Positions 18,057 to 26,565 of a stretch of DNA of 64,000 nt are shown here, one piece after another; positions within the stretch are counted from its first letter, which is position 1, and every line of letters starts with the position of its first letter. The stretch covers positions 1-64,000 of the forward strand of contig NZ_AUHD01000004.1 in assembly GCF_000423005.1 (NCBI RefSeq), written 5' to 3'. A model generated the notes under the pieces. That model made no database searches and had not been told where the DNA came from. It was given only the letters and a program-made list of their open reading frames with translations. This DNA is from Gelidibacter mesophilus DSM 14095 (lineage in GTDB: Bacteria; Bacteroidota; Bacteroidia; Flavobacteriales; Flavobacteriaceae). A program made the position numbers and the translations under genes.

Positions 18057-18372
18057 TTATTGTATTCTATATGCTCCATTCAAGGTATAGAATGAGGTTA
18101 AATGAATATAGTCACCTTGATTTCCCTAAAGCGCGATTGGCATCAATTCATCAAGGTTGTTTTTATAAATTATCGACAAAATGCACTTCTATTATGATTA
18201 AACAACTTTTTTTGTAAGTTAAACCATGACTTCTGTTAAAAGTCATTATATTTAAACCTTCCCTCAAAAAACAACCTTTTTTTTAATTAGTTAATCCACA
18301 AAATAGTAAAAAAAGCAACAAACCTCAATCCCAACAAATATCTATGGGTTGATGACTAATTAAATTAATAGA
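18057..18372. other. Leader region of the primase/HRDC gene
   Basis: No gene seen. It is AT-rich with long T-runs near 18210 and 18275, and probably contains the promoter of the gene starting at 18373. Confidence 0.4.
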
Positions 18373-19845
18373 ATGCAATTAATAAATACAGAACACACGT
18401 TTTCGTTTTACAACAATCTAATGTCAGCCAAAGCACCCGACAACGAATTTGACATCAATCAACTGATTGAAGTTATAAGGTACGGTTATATAAAAAACGA
18501 CATTAAAATCTTGAGGTGCTTAGACAATAAACATGAAAGAAGCAGACTGAAAGAGTCAAAATTACCATGCGTAACCTTATCTGGAACTTTTGAGAAAAGA
18601 AATAAGCATCATCTTCAAGAGCATTCGGGATTAATTCAAATAGACATTGATGATTTAGAAGAATATGATTCTATTTTTAATACATTAATTTCAGATGAAT
18701 TTACATTTGTAGCCTTTAAAAGTCCAAGTGGGAATGGGATTAAATTAATAGTGAAGATCAACCCATCAATAGATACTCATTTAGAGCAGTTTCTTGCACT
18801 TCAAAAATATTATTTAGATGAATACAACATAGAAATAGATGGAGCTTGCAAAGATATAGCGAGATGCATGTTATTATCCTATGATCCAAACATCTATTGC
18901 AATCCGTTTTCAGATGTATATGCAGAATTATATATGCCTGAAATTAAGGTGGTACCTGAAAAACACCATAATGTCAATTTTAAGATTGATGTCAATTCAA
19001 ATAATGACAAGGATATCATTGAAAATCTAACGGTAGAAATAGAGCGAAATAACATTGATATTACTGATGGTTATGAAAACTGGATCAGAATTGGTTTTTC
19101 CCTGGCAACAGCATTAGGCGAAAATGGTAGAGATTACTTCCACAGATTGTCAAGATTAAATAGTGGGTATCGCGCTCACGATTGCGATAGACAATTTACA
19201 AATTTGCACACTCGAAATAATGGTTCAATTACATTAGGCACACTCATTTATATAGCACGTCTTAATGGGATTGCAGTTATATTTCCTTCTCAAAAAGATA
19301 AAAAAACAACACTTTCAATAAGCAATCATCCAGAATCTCATAAACCTAACTTATATGAAGCTTTAAAGAGTAAAAGGTTAGAATTAGCTAATAAAACGAA
19401 AAGTCCAGCTTATACAATATTTACTAATAAAACCTTAGATGACTTGGTGGAAAAAATGCCAAAAACGGAAATTGAATTTCTCAGCATCTATGGCATCAGT
19501 CAAAAGAGATGTGACGCTTATGCGAAGGACTTTTTACCAATCCTTATTAATTTTAATGGTAATGATTCGTCGATTGAAAAGCCTATCGCTCAAAAATATG
19601 TAATTCCGAAATTAAAAAATCAAGACGAAAGATTATTCCAAGAACTAAGAGAATTTAGACTTAATCACGCCCTCGACAACGGATTGAAAGCATTCCATGT
19701 CTTTGGAAACACGACGCTTTATGAGATTGTTGAATCTAAGCCAACTACAAGAACAGAATTGCTCAGAGTAAATGGTATTGGCGAGCGTAGAATAGAGCAA
19801 ATTGGGGATGCAGTTTTGGGAATAATCATGAAACATGCATCTTAA
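18373..19845 (+). CDS. BT4734-like (VirE N-terminal) and PriCT-2 domains fused to two HRDC domains
   Basis: The 490-residue protein joins pieces of replication proteins. Residues about 60-195 match the BT4734/VirE N-terminal domain (SGLIQIDIDDL, SPSGNGIKLIVKI). Residues about 215-300 match a primase C-terminal type 2 domain (YENWIRIGFSLATALGENGR). Two HRDC domains follow at about 326-392 and 418-488, each ending in a helix-turn such as LLRVNGIGERRIEQIG. No helicase or polymerase core is present, so it may act as a DNA-binding adaptor or a plasmid/ICE-derived factor. It converges on mcrC with a 6-nt gap, which places it at the edge of the defence island. The domain combination is uncommon; function unknown. 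Confidence 0.75.
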   Translation: MQLINTEHTFSFYNNLMSAKAPDNEFDINQLIEVIRYGYIKNDIKILRCLDNKHERSRLKESKLPCVTLSGTFEKRNKHHLQEHSGLIQIDIDDLEEYDSIFNTLISDEFTFVAFKSPSGNGIKLIVKINPSIDTHLEQFLALQKYYLDEYNIEIDGACKDIARCMLLSYDPNIYCNPFSDVYAELYMPEIKVVPEKHHNVNFKIDVNSNNDKDIIENLTVEIERNNIDITDGYENWIRIGFSLATALGENGRDYFHRLSRLNSGYRAHDCDRQFTNLHTRNNGSITLGTLIYIARLNGIAVIFPSQKDKKTTLSISNHPESHKPNLYEALKSKRLELANKTKSPAYTIFTNKTLDDLVEKMPKTEIEFLSIYGISQKRCDAYAKDFLPILINFNGNDSSIEKPIAQKYVIPKLKNQDERLFQELREFRLNHALDNGLKAFHVFGNTTLYEIVESKPTTRTELLRVNGIGERRIEQIGDAVLGIIMKHAS

Positions 19846-19851
19846 ACCTTA

Positions 19852-21225
19852 TTAAAGCAACACATAATCCAAATCTAACGATTTTTTTATCTGCCTAATT
19901 AATTCATATTTGGTATCCTCAAAATCTTCTAATAATAAAGGTTTAGCTTGATAATTAATATCGAAAAGTGCTCTATTAATAATTGGTAATTGGAAAGATT
20001 TTACGCATACTTTCTCTCCACCTGCCAATTCATCAACGATAAATAATTCAGAATTATTTGGTGTTTCAATTTTGATCGTATCTGGATAGTACAAAATGAT
20101 TTCATTAGCCTTAAATCTAACCGCATAGGCTAACATTTGGTACAAATCATTTTGAGAAATGCCCTTTTTTGGGTCGTTATTATCTGAATAAACAATTTTG
20201 TATTTGGTGTCAGCAATAATACTCCTATCCTCTAAAGTCAAATGCAAATCTGGTTTTAATTTAAAATTCCTTTCTTCATCTAAATGCTTAGTTCCTATTT
20301 GAGACTGTGCTTTTATTTCGTCTATTTCCTTATCCATAAAACCAAAAATAAAATCTTCAAACACATATTCCATAGGCAATAAAAAGGCAAAAAGCTTCAA
20401 GCTATTTTTATAATTGAATGACACGCTATTATCCAAAAACAACACACAATAATCACGGATGGTTTCAAAATCTGAAAACATAGGATTAAACGTCATTCGC
20501 CTCATTTTATCTGCGGACACGTTAACATCCTCTACTTCATCCAAGATGAACAAAATGTCACTCAAAAAACGCCTGCTTTGGTTTTCCTTTGTTGTAGACA
20601 ACAGCAGTTTAGAAACGAACTTGACACATCTATTAAACTCATTATCCATTTCAAAAGCATCAAATTCACAACTAATTTTATGATGTCGGCCATTGCTCAA
20701 ATTGTTTTGAATATATGCGTTAAAGTCAATTCGACCTTTAACAAAATTCAATTCCTTATTGACTTCTGTGTATTTTTGATAGATTGCTGAATTTAAAAGC
20801 TCTCGAGTATATTTACTAAACAAGTAGATTAAAATCTCAAAAAAGTCCGCTTTTTCACTATTTAACCCAGATAGATAGTTAGGGAATTTTAATTTTCTGC
20901 AATAACTTAACCACCACAATACATGCTTATTTATTGCTTTAACATCATTAGCAAAAGGTTCTTTACCAGTGAAAAATATTTTTGGAAGTAAATTGATCGT
21001 CGCTCCTTCATAAAGAATTACACCTACATATTTGTTAGATTTTAAGGTTGTATGCTTGTGTGAAAACTGAATAAAACGCTGTTGTTCTACTCTTTCATCT
21101 TCTTCATTAAAATATGAGCTAGATTTTTCTCGCTTTGACCAAATATCATCCAAAAAGACTTCAAGCCCTTCAAAATGTGACTTTGAAAACTCCGAGGTAT
21201 TTTGATATTCGAAAAGATTAGTCAT
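19852..21225 (-). CDS. mcrC: McrC, nuclease subunit of McrBC
   Basis: This 457-residue protein is of the McrC family. It supplies the nuclease of the McrBC complex, which cuts DNA carrying modified cytosine when driven by McrB GTP hydrolysis. The N-terminal McrB-contacting part includes YVGVILYEGATINLLPKIFF. The C-terminal PD-(D/E)xK site is seen as LKPDLHL followed by IIADTKYKIV. It begins 8 nt inside mcrB, so the two are coupled. It is the last gene of the minus-strand defence array. Confidence 0.92.
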   Translation of the reverse strand: MTNLFEYQNTSEFSKSHFEGLEVFLDDIWSKREKSSSYFNEEDERVEQQRFIQFSHKHTTLKSNKYVGVILYEGATINLLPKIFFTGKEPFANDVKAINKHVLWWLSYCRKLKFPNYLSGLNSEKADFFEILIYLFSKYTRELLNSAIYQKYTEVNKELNFVKGRIDFNAYIQNNLSNGRHHKISCEFDAFEMDNEFNRCVKFVSKLLLSTTKENQSRRFLSDILFILDEVEDVNVSADKMRRMTFNPMFSDFETIRDYCVLFLDNSVSFNYKNSLKLFAFLLPMEYVFEDFIFGFMDKEIDEIKAQSQIGTKHLDEERNFKLKPDLHLTLEDRSIIADTKYKIVYSDNNDPKKGISQNDLYQMLAYAVRFKANEIILYYPDTIKIETPNNSELFIVDELAGGEKVCVKSFQLPIINRALFDINYQAKPLLLEDFEDTKYELIRQIKKSLDLDYVLL

Positions 21226-23764
21226 TCAAATTAAGTTTCATAGGCCATCCTTCAATTTCGAGATTCGCTGATTTCAGAATGTTTTTAACTTCAACAAAAT
21301 CATTCATAAAATATTCCAATAACAATGGTATTACTTTGTTATCAATGGTGTTTTTTAAATCAAAGGTGTCCCCCAAGAAATAGGAGTGCCCAATGGTGAA
21401 ATCATGACCTTTTCTACTTATGATTTCATTATTTATAATCTCTAGTAAGTTTGCATTATTAATAAATATATCCTCTCCTACTATTTGATACTTTGGGTAC
21501 ATAGGCACAAACTCAAATCTACGTCTTAAAGCAATATCTAAAAGGGCTATAGATTTATCTGCGGTATTCATAGTGCCAATAATATATAAATTAGATGGAA
21601 CTATAAAAGGTTCTCCAGAAGGTAGAGTAGCTGTTATTGGTATTTTGCCATGAGAACGTTTATCATGTTCAATTAGGGTGATGAGTTCTCCAAATACTCT
21701 AGATATATTGGCTCTATTGATTTCATCAATGATTATTACATAGTTCTGTTTTTCAACGTGATCTACATGTTTTTTTCCTTTATCTAGAAGCAAGCTCAAT
21801 ATTGGATTATAATAGGGCTGCAATCCTCCCAGTATGAGATCATTAAAACCCCTTTCATACATTTTCCTTAAAGTGTTTATACTCAAAGAATGTTTGGAGT
21901 CACCTTGCTTTTTTCTGAATTCAATAGATTTCTCCCCTACCTCAGTGATATAAAAAGACGTTTGCTTCATTTTTATTTCGAGCTCATCCACTTGTCCTTC
22001 ATTTAAAGGTCTTGTCAATTCAGAAAACACCTTATCGAATCCATGCTTGGCAGATTCTGGATTTTCGGAATCTCTTAAATTTTTAAGTGCTCTATCTGCT
22101 ATCCTTTTAAACACACCATCACTTTTAAAAAATGACAATTCACCGCCTGCCTCGGTATCCGGTCTTAGTCCCTGAATAAAATCTTCATAACTATAATTTT
22201 GATGAAAGGTGATAAACTCTATTCTATTTCCTAAATGCTCATTAAAAACTGCCTGTGCCTCATTATAGTTGATAGTATCATCTCGCTTAATAATTTTAGC
22301 CGCTTCCAAAATTGTGTTATATGTCTTTCCTGTTCCAGGCGGACCGTAAAAAATTTGGTTGAGAGGTGCGTTATACCCTTTATATTCGGTTTTATTTTCT
22401 AAATGATCCTGTTTCATTATAGACAATAATTTATCGTAATAGTTTGTATTATCATCTTCTTTATACTTTGTAACATTCGTCAAGGTCTTTAAGGATAATT
22501 TAAAATCAAGCTTCCAATTCCCCTTTAATTGCCAATCTACATTTCTGCTTTTTTGATAGGAAGATTTAGTAGTATCATAATAATAATCAGACGTTACTAT
22601 ACCATAGCCGAGTAATTCAGTCATACCCTTTTTTACAATTATGACATCGCCAGGTTTTATCACTTTTAAGAACTCATAATTAGCAGCTGTATCATTTTGT
22701 TTTGTGGATGGAACACCTTCCAATTCTTGTAATTTTAACTTTATGGCCTTTTTAGAGGGATAATCGTTCAAATCTCCAAGTGCATCCCAACCAAGCCCCA
22801 TCACTCCATTTTCGTAAAATTCATCCCATTTGGATGCATTCTCACCTGGAGCATATACCCAATAATTAATACTTTCGTTTTTATCAAGCATTTGATATAA
22901 GATGTCTTGTGCCAACAATAGGTTGTTTGAACCATCGTAATACTGCGGAATATAATTCTTTACTAAGGATGTGAGCTCGTCATCACTCTCAATATATTCT
23001 GAAATGATGTGTTCAATTAATTCTAAGTAATGCGCATATTTTTCATTTTTCTTAGCTTGTTTTACATTTAACAGGTCACATAATTCTTTATAGAATGAAT
23101 GTTTATAAAAGGTATATTTGTTTGGATTAAAAAATGTGAGATACGTTGAAATTGTCCGCTCATCTTGATGATGCTGTAAGGTTTCTCCAAGCCCCCTATA
23201 AATAGCTAATGAACCTTCATTAAACGATTTAACTCGGGTGTTCAGATCAATAGATTCATCAAACAGCTGCTTAAAAAGATCTCGAACATCCTCTGGCTTA
23301 TTGCTAGTTATATTCTGCAGTACAGCTTTACTCATAGCATACAATAAATTATTGTAGTCAATTGCCTTGAGCTCTTCCAACAAGTTTTCAGCAGCTAAAT
23401 TTGGACGCCCTTTATACTTTTCGAGTAATTCCCATTTATAACGCTCATCTTTTAAGTGGGTCTTCTGAATTAAAATTTTATAGTTTACTATTATTTGTTC
23501 CAATCCATTTTGATGCGTGTCTATAATTTCAAAACCCATTCTCTTAAAGAATTTATTAGTATCCTCACCTCCGCTATGTCTCCAAACGTGTTCACCATTC
23601 ATTTGAGCATGGGCATGGCGCATGACATCTTTTGGTGGATATGTATTATCATTAATCTTAACCAACCACCGAGTAGATTTTATTAATGGAATTTTATTTT
23701 CCTCTATATCTTTAACGGCATTGATGACATGCTCTTTTGTAATACTATTGGGACTAAATGTCAT
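21218..23764 (-). CDS. mcrB: McrB, AAA+ GTPase with EVE-like modified-base reader
   Basis: An 848-residue McrB-type motor. Residues 1-80 resemble the N-terminal head domain of ScoMcrA-like endonucleases (WLVKINDNTYPPKDVMRHA, then HSGGEDTNKFFKRMGFE). Residues about 297-440 form an EVE-like domain (YWVYAPGENASKWDEFYENG, then MGLGWDALGDL, and GDVIIVKKG), which reads modified bases in related proteins. The AAA+ domain follows: Walker A GPPGTGKT at about 472, Walker B IIIDEINRAN at about 676, and the McrB GTPase signature MNTADKS at about 728. E. coli McrB has a different, DUF3578 reader. This version has two different N-terminal reader-like modules, so it may target a different modification. Confidence 0.92.
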   Translation of the reverse strand: MTFSPNSITKEHVINAVKDIEENKIPLIKSTRWLVKINDNTYPPKDVMRHAHAQMNGEHVWRHSGGEDTNKFFKRMGFEIIDTHQNGLEQIIVNYKILIQKTHLKDERYKWELLEKYKGRPNLAAENLLEELKAIDYNNLLYAMSKAVLQNITSNKPEDVRDLFKQLFDESIDLNTRVKSFNEGSLAIYRGLGETLQHHQDERTISTYLTFFNPNKYTFYKHSFYKELCDLLNVKQAKKNEKYAHYLELIEHIISEYIESDDELTSLVKNYIPQYYDGSNNLLLAQDILYQMLDKNESINYWVYAPGENASKWDEFYENGVMGLGWDALGDLNDYPSKKAIKLKLQELEGVPSTKQNDTAANYEFLKVIKPGDVIIVKKGMTELLGYGIVTSDYYYDTTKSSYQKSRNVDWQLKGNWKLDFKLSLKTLTNVTKYKEDDNTNYYDKLLSIMKQDHLENKTEYKGYNAPLNQIFYGPPGTGKTYNTILEAAKIIKRDDTINYNEAQAVFNEHLGNRIEFITFHQNYSYEDFIQGLRPDTEAGGELSFFKSDGVFKRIADRALKNLRDSENPESAKHGFDKVFSELTRPLNEGQVDELEIKMKQTSFYITEVGEKSIEFRKKQGDSKHSLSINTLRKMYERGFNDLILGGLQPYYNPILSLLLDKGKKHVDHVEKQNYVIIIDEINRANISRVFGELITLIEHDKRSHGKIPITATLPSGEPFIVPSNLYIIGTMNTADKSIALLDIALRRRFEFVPMYPKYQIVGEDIFINNANLLEIINNEIISRKGHDFTIGHSYFLGDTFDLKNTIDNKVIPLLLEYFMNDFVEVKNILKSANLEIEGWPMKLNLND

Positions 23765-23820
23765 ATTTTAAATTATATTTTTACTAAGTGGAATATCGAT
23801 TTCTATAAAATGAACTATAA

Positions 23821-24495
23821 TTACTCAATCACAGGATAATTAATCACCCCCCAATCTTCGCCGCCATTGTTGATCATGATATCAATTATAATGGGCAACA
23901 AGAATTCTAAAATCTGACTGGCATCTTTAACCTGTGAGCGATTTAATTTGCTTTGGTAGGTTGCGCCGCCATGAATTAATTGATTCCGAACGGTGTATAA
24001 GCGATCTAAAACCAATTCTAACAAATTTGAGACCTGTTGATGGGCCAAATAATTTCTGGAATCAATTTTGGATTGTTTAAATAGTGCCTCCCAGTCTAAG
24101 GATTGACCGCGTTGCGCATCCCAAAATTGTTTGTAGGCATATTTATTATCAATTAAGAGTCTTACCGGACCTGAAAATTTATACCATAATAACTTAAAGA
24201 ATCGATCTTCAGCATCATAATTAACCAACTTGGAAATAAAATCCCTAAAGCGTTTCTTTTCTGAAAGCACCAATTCATGCGCATCGCTATCTGCATAACA
24301 CGCGTTAAAGGCAATCCAAAGGGTTATAAATTTTAAGTCGGGATTAGCAGCTTGTTCTTCAGCACATTTCACCCAGCTAATAGCACGATGTAATCTAATC
24401 GCATTATTATCATCTAACTCAGGAGCTAAGGATTTAAGCTTATCTTTTAAAAACGAGGCTTTCACCACCTCTAAATGCTGTTTTGATTGATACAT
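23821..24495 (-). CDS. HEPN-domain protein with R-x4-H ribonuclease motif
   Basis: This 224-residue, mostly helical protein is of the HEPN superfamily (Apea-like). The C-terminal VRNQLIHGGAT carries the R-x4-H motif (Arg170, His175), the RNase active site of many toxin and defence HEPN proteins. The segment FITLWIAFNACYA near residue 56 is the conserved early helix. It lies 56 nt before mcrB and 340 nt after the lipoprotein genes. An abortive RNase role inside the island is plausible from the motif and place, but it could also be a non-catalytic partner. No antitoxin-like gene (MNT) is adjacent. Confidence 0.75.
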   Translation of the reverse strand: MYQSKQHLEVVKASFLKDKLKSLAPELDDNNAIRLHRAISWVKCAEEQAANPDLKFITLWIAFNACYADSDAHELVLSEKKRFRDFISKLVNYDAEDRFFKLLWYKFSGPVRLLIDNKYAYKQFWDAQRGQSLDWEALFKQSKIDSRNYLAHQQVSNLLELVLDRLYTVRNQLIHGGATYQSKLNRSQVKDASQILEFLLPIIIDIMINNGGEDWGVINYPVIE

Positions 24496-24835
24496 TTCAA
24501 ATTGGATTTAAAAAAACATTAGACCTTAACTCAAACCTTATACAAAGCAATTAACCACTATTTAACCGTTCCTATATCACATCCCACTCACATTTGCCAT
24601 TCGCTTCATCGTATCAATAGAGAGTTTGGTAAAATGGCTCCTCTCATAAGTATAAAAGGAATAAATTAATTCCTGCTAATTGGCTTTACCATTATATCAT
24701 CTAATAGGTTCAGAAGTATCTTTTTCAATATTAACATTTTGATTTTCAATACAAAACTCTAAAACAAGATGAATTTGATATCGAAAACATGATTAAGGAA
24801 TATTGAAAAAACTAACAGAACATTATAAATATTTA
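24496..24835. other. 340-nt gap holding a second copy of the hsdR 3' end
   Basis: No gene. Bases 24583-24617 repeat the last codons of hsdR with 2 mismatches (see the repeat entry). The rest, 24660-24835, is AT-rich and unassigned. Confidence 0.6.
24583..24617 (-). repeat. Direct repeat of the hsdR 3' end (copy B)
   Basis: Bases 24583-24617 match 26569-26603 at 33 of 35 positions. On the minus strand both read DTMKRMANVSG; here the frame continues to Met and TGA. Similarity fades upstream. Together with copy A inside hsdR, it flanks the two lipoprotein genes. Confidence 0.8.
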
Positions 24836-25849
24836 TTAGTTACTAATTAATTCTGCGTTTTCATTAATCATCTTTCTTAAAAAGTCAATGGGTTGAGTTA
24901 ATATTCCATCTGAGAAATCACCAATCCTACCAGGTAATTGATTTTTAATAGATTTAAAAACCAATACAGTTTGTTTTGTATTGTTGGAATTTATAACGTC
25001 ACCCGTTTTATGCAGAGCTAGCGCTCCATTTTTCGATTTATAGATTCGATCTGAGCTTTGAGCTATTCTTTCTCTTTTCTTATTATTTGATAACGGTTCC
25101 ACAAAATATTTAGAAGTATGTTTTGTTAAAACTTTTGAAGTCATATTTGACAAAACGTTTGTGTTTTTTGATGCTATTAATGTATGTTTAGCTAGTCTAG
25201 CATTTTTAACAATTTTATTTAAAATATTCTTAGCTGAAGCTCCTCCTGGAAATATCGCTAATAACATCAGTCCCGTTTCCATCTGATCCTCTTTTTTTTC
25301 TAATTTAATCCTTTCCTTTTCATCTTCGACTAACTCATTTATTTTTTCTAAAACCCCTTCCCTAAGGATGATAGGGCTAACATCATAATAATCTTTAAAA
25401 AGTATAGGGTTACTTTTATAATGCTGATTGTATTCTAGATTTAAAATTTCTAATTCATTAACGACCTCATAAAAAACCTTATTGACTCTAATTTCGTCCA
25501 TTAATAAAACGCTCTCTGCATTAGCCCTGACAAGGTCTATTTCGTGGTTTGTTTCTTCTAATGTTAGAGACAAAACAGCTCTTTTCTCTATTTCACCTAA
25601 GGTTTTCTCAAATAATTCAACCTGAGCGTTAATAACTATAGGTAATGTATCTTTTAACCTTTTTTTCGCATTATTTAAAATTGCTAATGCTTGAGATTTA
25701 TATTCTTCTGGAGAGTAATTTTTTATATCAACAATATTTGTGGTTTCTGTACTTCCAATACTTTTCAATGCCTCAATATTCTGATGTTTTTTGTTACAGG
25801 CATAACAAAAAAGTAACACTGGAAAAATCAATAGTAATAATTTATTCAT
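24836..25849 (-). CDS. Predicted lipoprotein, function unknown (337 aa)
   Basis: The N-terminus (MNKLLLLIFPVLLFCYACNK) is a lipoprotein signal with Cys18 as the likely lipidated residue. The next 170 residues are helical and charged, with acidic and Lys/Glu-rich segments (VEDEKERIKLEKKEDQ). A hydrophobic, glycine-containing stretch follows at about 192-210 (MLLAIFPGGASAKNIL). The C-terminal part (about 250-337) has a mixed composition. I recognise no family. It follows the other lipoprotein gene by 4 nt, so they form one unit, placed between two copies of the hsdR end. The hydrophobic centre with a separate C-terminal domain could fit a toxin or colicin-like layout, but this is speculation. 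Confidence 0.7.
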   Translation of the reverse strand: MNKLLLLIFPVLLFCYACNKKHQNIEALKSIGSTETTNIVDIKNYSPEEYKSQALAILNNAKKRLKDTLPIVINAQVELFEKTLGEIEKRAVLSLTLEETNHEIDLVRANAESVLLMDEIRVNKVFYEVVNELEILNLEYNQHYKSNPILFKDYYDVSPIILREGVLEKINELVEDEKERIKLEKKEDQMETGLMLLAIFPGGASAKNILNKIVKNARLAKHTLIASKNTNVLSNMTSKVLTKHTSKYFVEPLSNNKKRERIAQSSDRIYKSKNGALALHKTGDVINSNNTKQTVLVFKSIKNQLPGRIGDFSDGILTQPIDFLRKMINENAELISN

Positions 25850-25853
25850 AATA

Positions 25854-26537
25854 TTAAATATCTAAATACTTTCCTAGATTAATTGTGTTCACAATTTTTT
25901 CTTTGTTTACATCTTTTTTAAATTCGAAAAACAAGTCCCCATTCTCTTCATATAATGATGGGTCCACGTCAGATTGATATATTTCTTTAATTAACTCACC
26001 TTTCTCATTAAAAATTAAATCATGCATAGGCTCATCACCATACCCATTTAAAATCCTTCTAAAATTCACAACTTTCACATCTTCATTACTAACATCTAGT
26101 TCCAAAATCGCATAATAATCTTCTGATTCAAAGAAATATTTATATGTATTTGTTGGAGATGTATTAATAAAATTTTTACGTGTAATAGTTTTTCCCTCTT
26201 TAATAACACCTCTTATAATCTTATAATAATTTCCTCTAACTCCATTTAATTCAGGAGGATTTGAATCAAACCAATTAGCTACGAGATTGTATTCAGGATA
26301 GTTTTTTTTAAGATTTTCAAAGTGATTATGAATTATAGTTTTCTCGATTGAATCTGCTTTTTTGCTTCTGTCTTTAAAGTACTGATAGGGTTTTTCCACT
26401 ATTAAAGATTCAGCTTTATTGATTCCGGATTTTAACACATTAATACTTTTCACTCCAAATCCTTCTTCCTTATCCTCCTTGTTTTTACAAGAAACAACCA
26501 AGATTAAGACAATTATTGATTGTAATACTATTCTCAT
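25854..26537 (-). CDS. Predicted lipoprotein, function unknown (227 aa)
   Basis: The signal MRIVLQSIIVLILVVSC ends in a lipobox, with Cys17 as the likely lipidated residue. The mature part is hydrophilic, with Lys/Glu-rich stretches and a C-terminal half rich in beta-strands (YYAILELDVSNEDVKVVNFR). I recognise no family. The ATG sits 4 nt after a seven-copy ATT repeat (26542-26562), which separates it from hsdR. The next gene, also a lipoprotein, starts 4 nt downstream. The pair may be an immunity or envelope module carried as cargo. Confidence 0.7.
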   Translation of the reverse strand: MRIVLQSIIVLILVVSCKNKEDKEEGFGVKSINVLKSGINKAESLIVEKPYQYFKDRSKKADSIEKTIIHNHFENLKKNYPEYNLVANWFDSNPPELNGVRGNYYKIIRGVIKEGKTITRKNFINTSPTNTYKYFFESEDYYAILELDVSNEDVKVVNFRRILNGYGDEPMHDLIFNEKGELIKEIYQSDVDPSLYEENGDLFFEFKKDVNKEKIVNTINLGKYLDI

Positions 26538-26541
26538 ATTT

Positions 26542-26562
26542 ATTATTATTATTATTATTATT
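26542..26562. repeat. Trinucleotide repeat (ATT)7 between hsdR and the lipoprotein genes
   Basis: Seven ATT units fill most of the 28-nt gap between the hsdR stop (26566) and the lipoprotein ATG (26537). Copy-number change would alter the spacing upstream of the lipoprotein start. Confidence 0.85.
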
Positions 26563-26565
26563 TAT

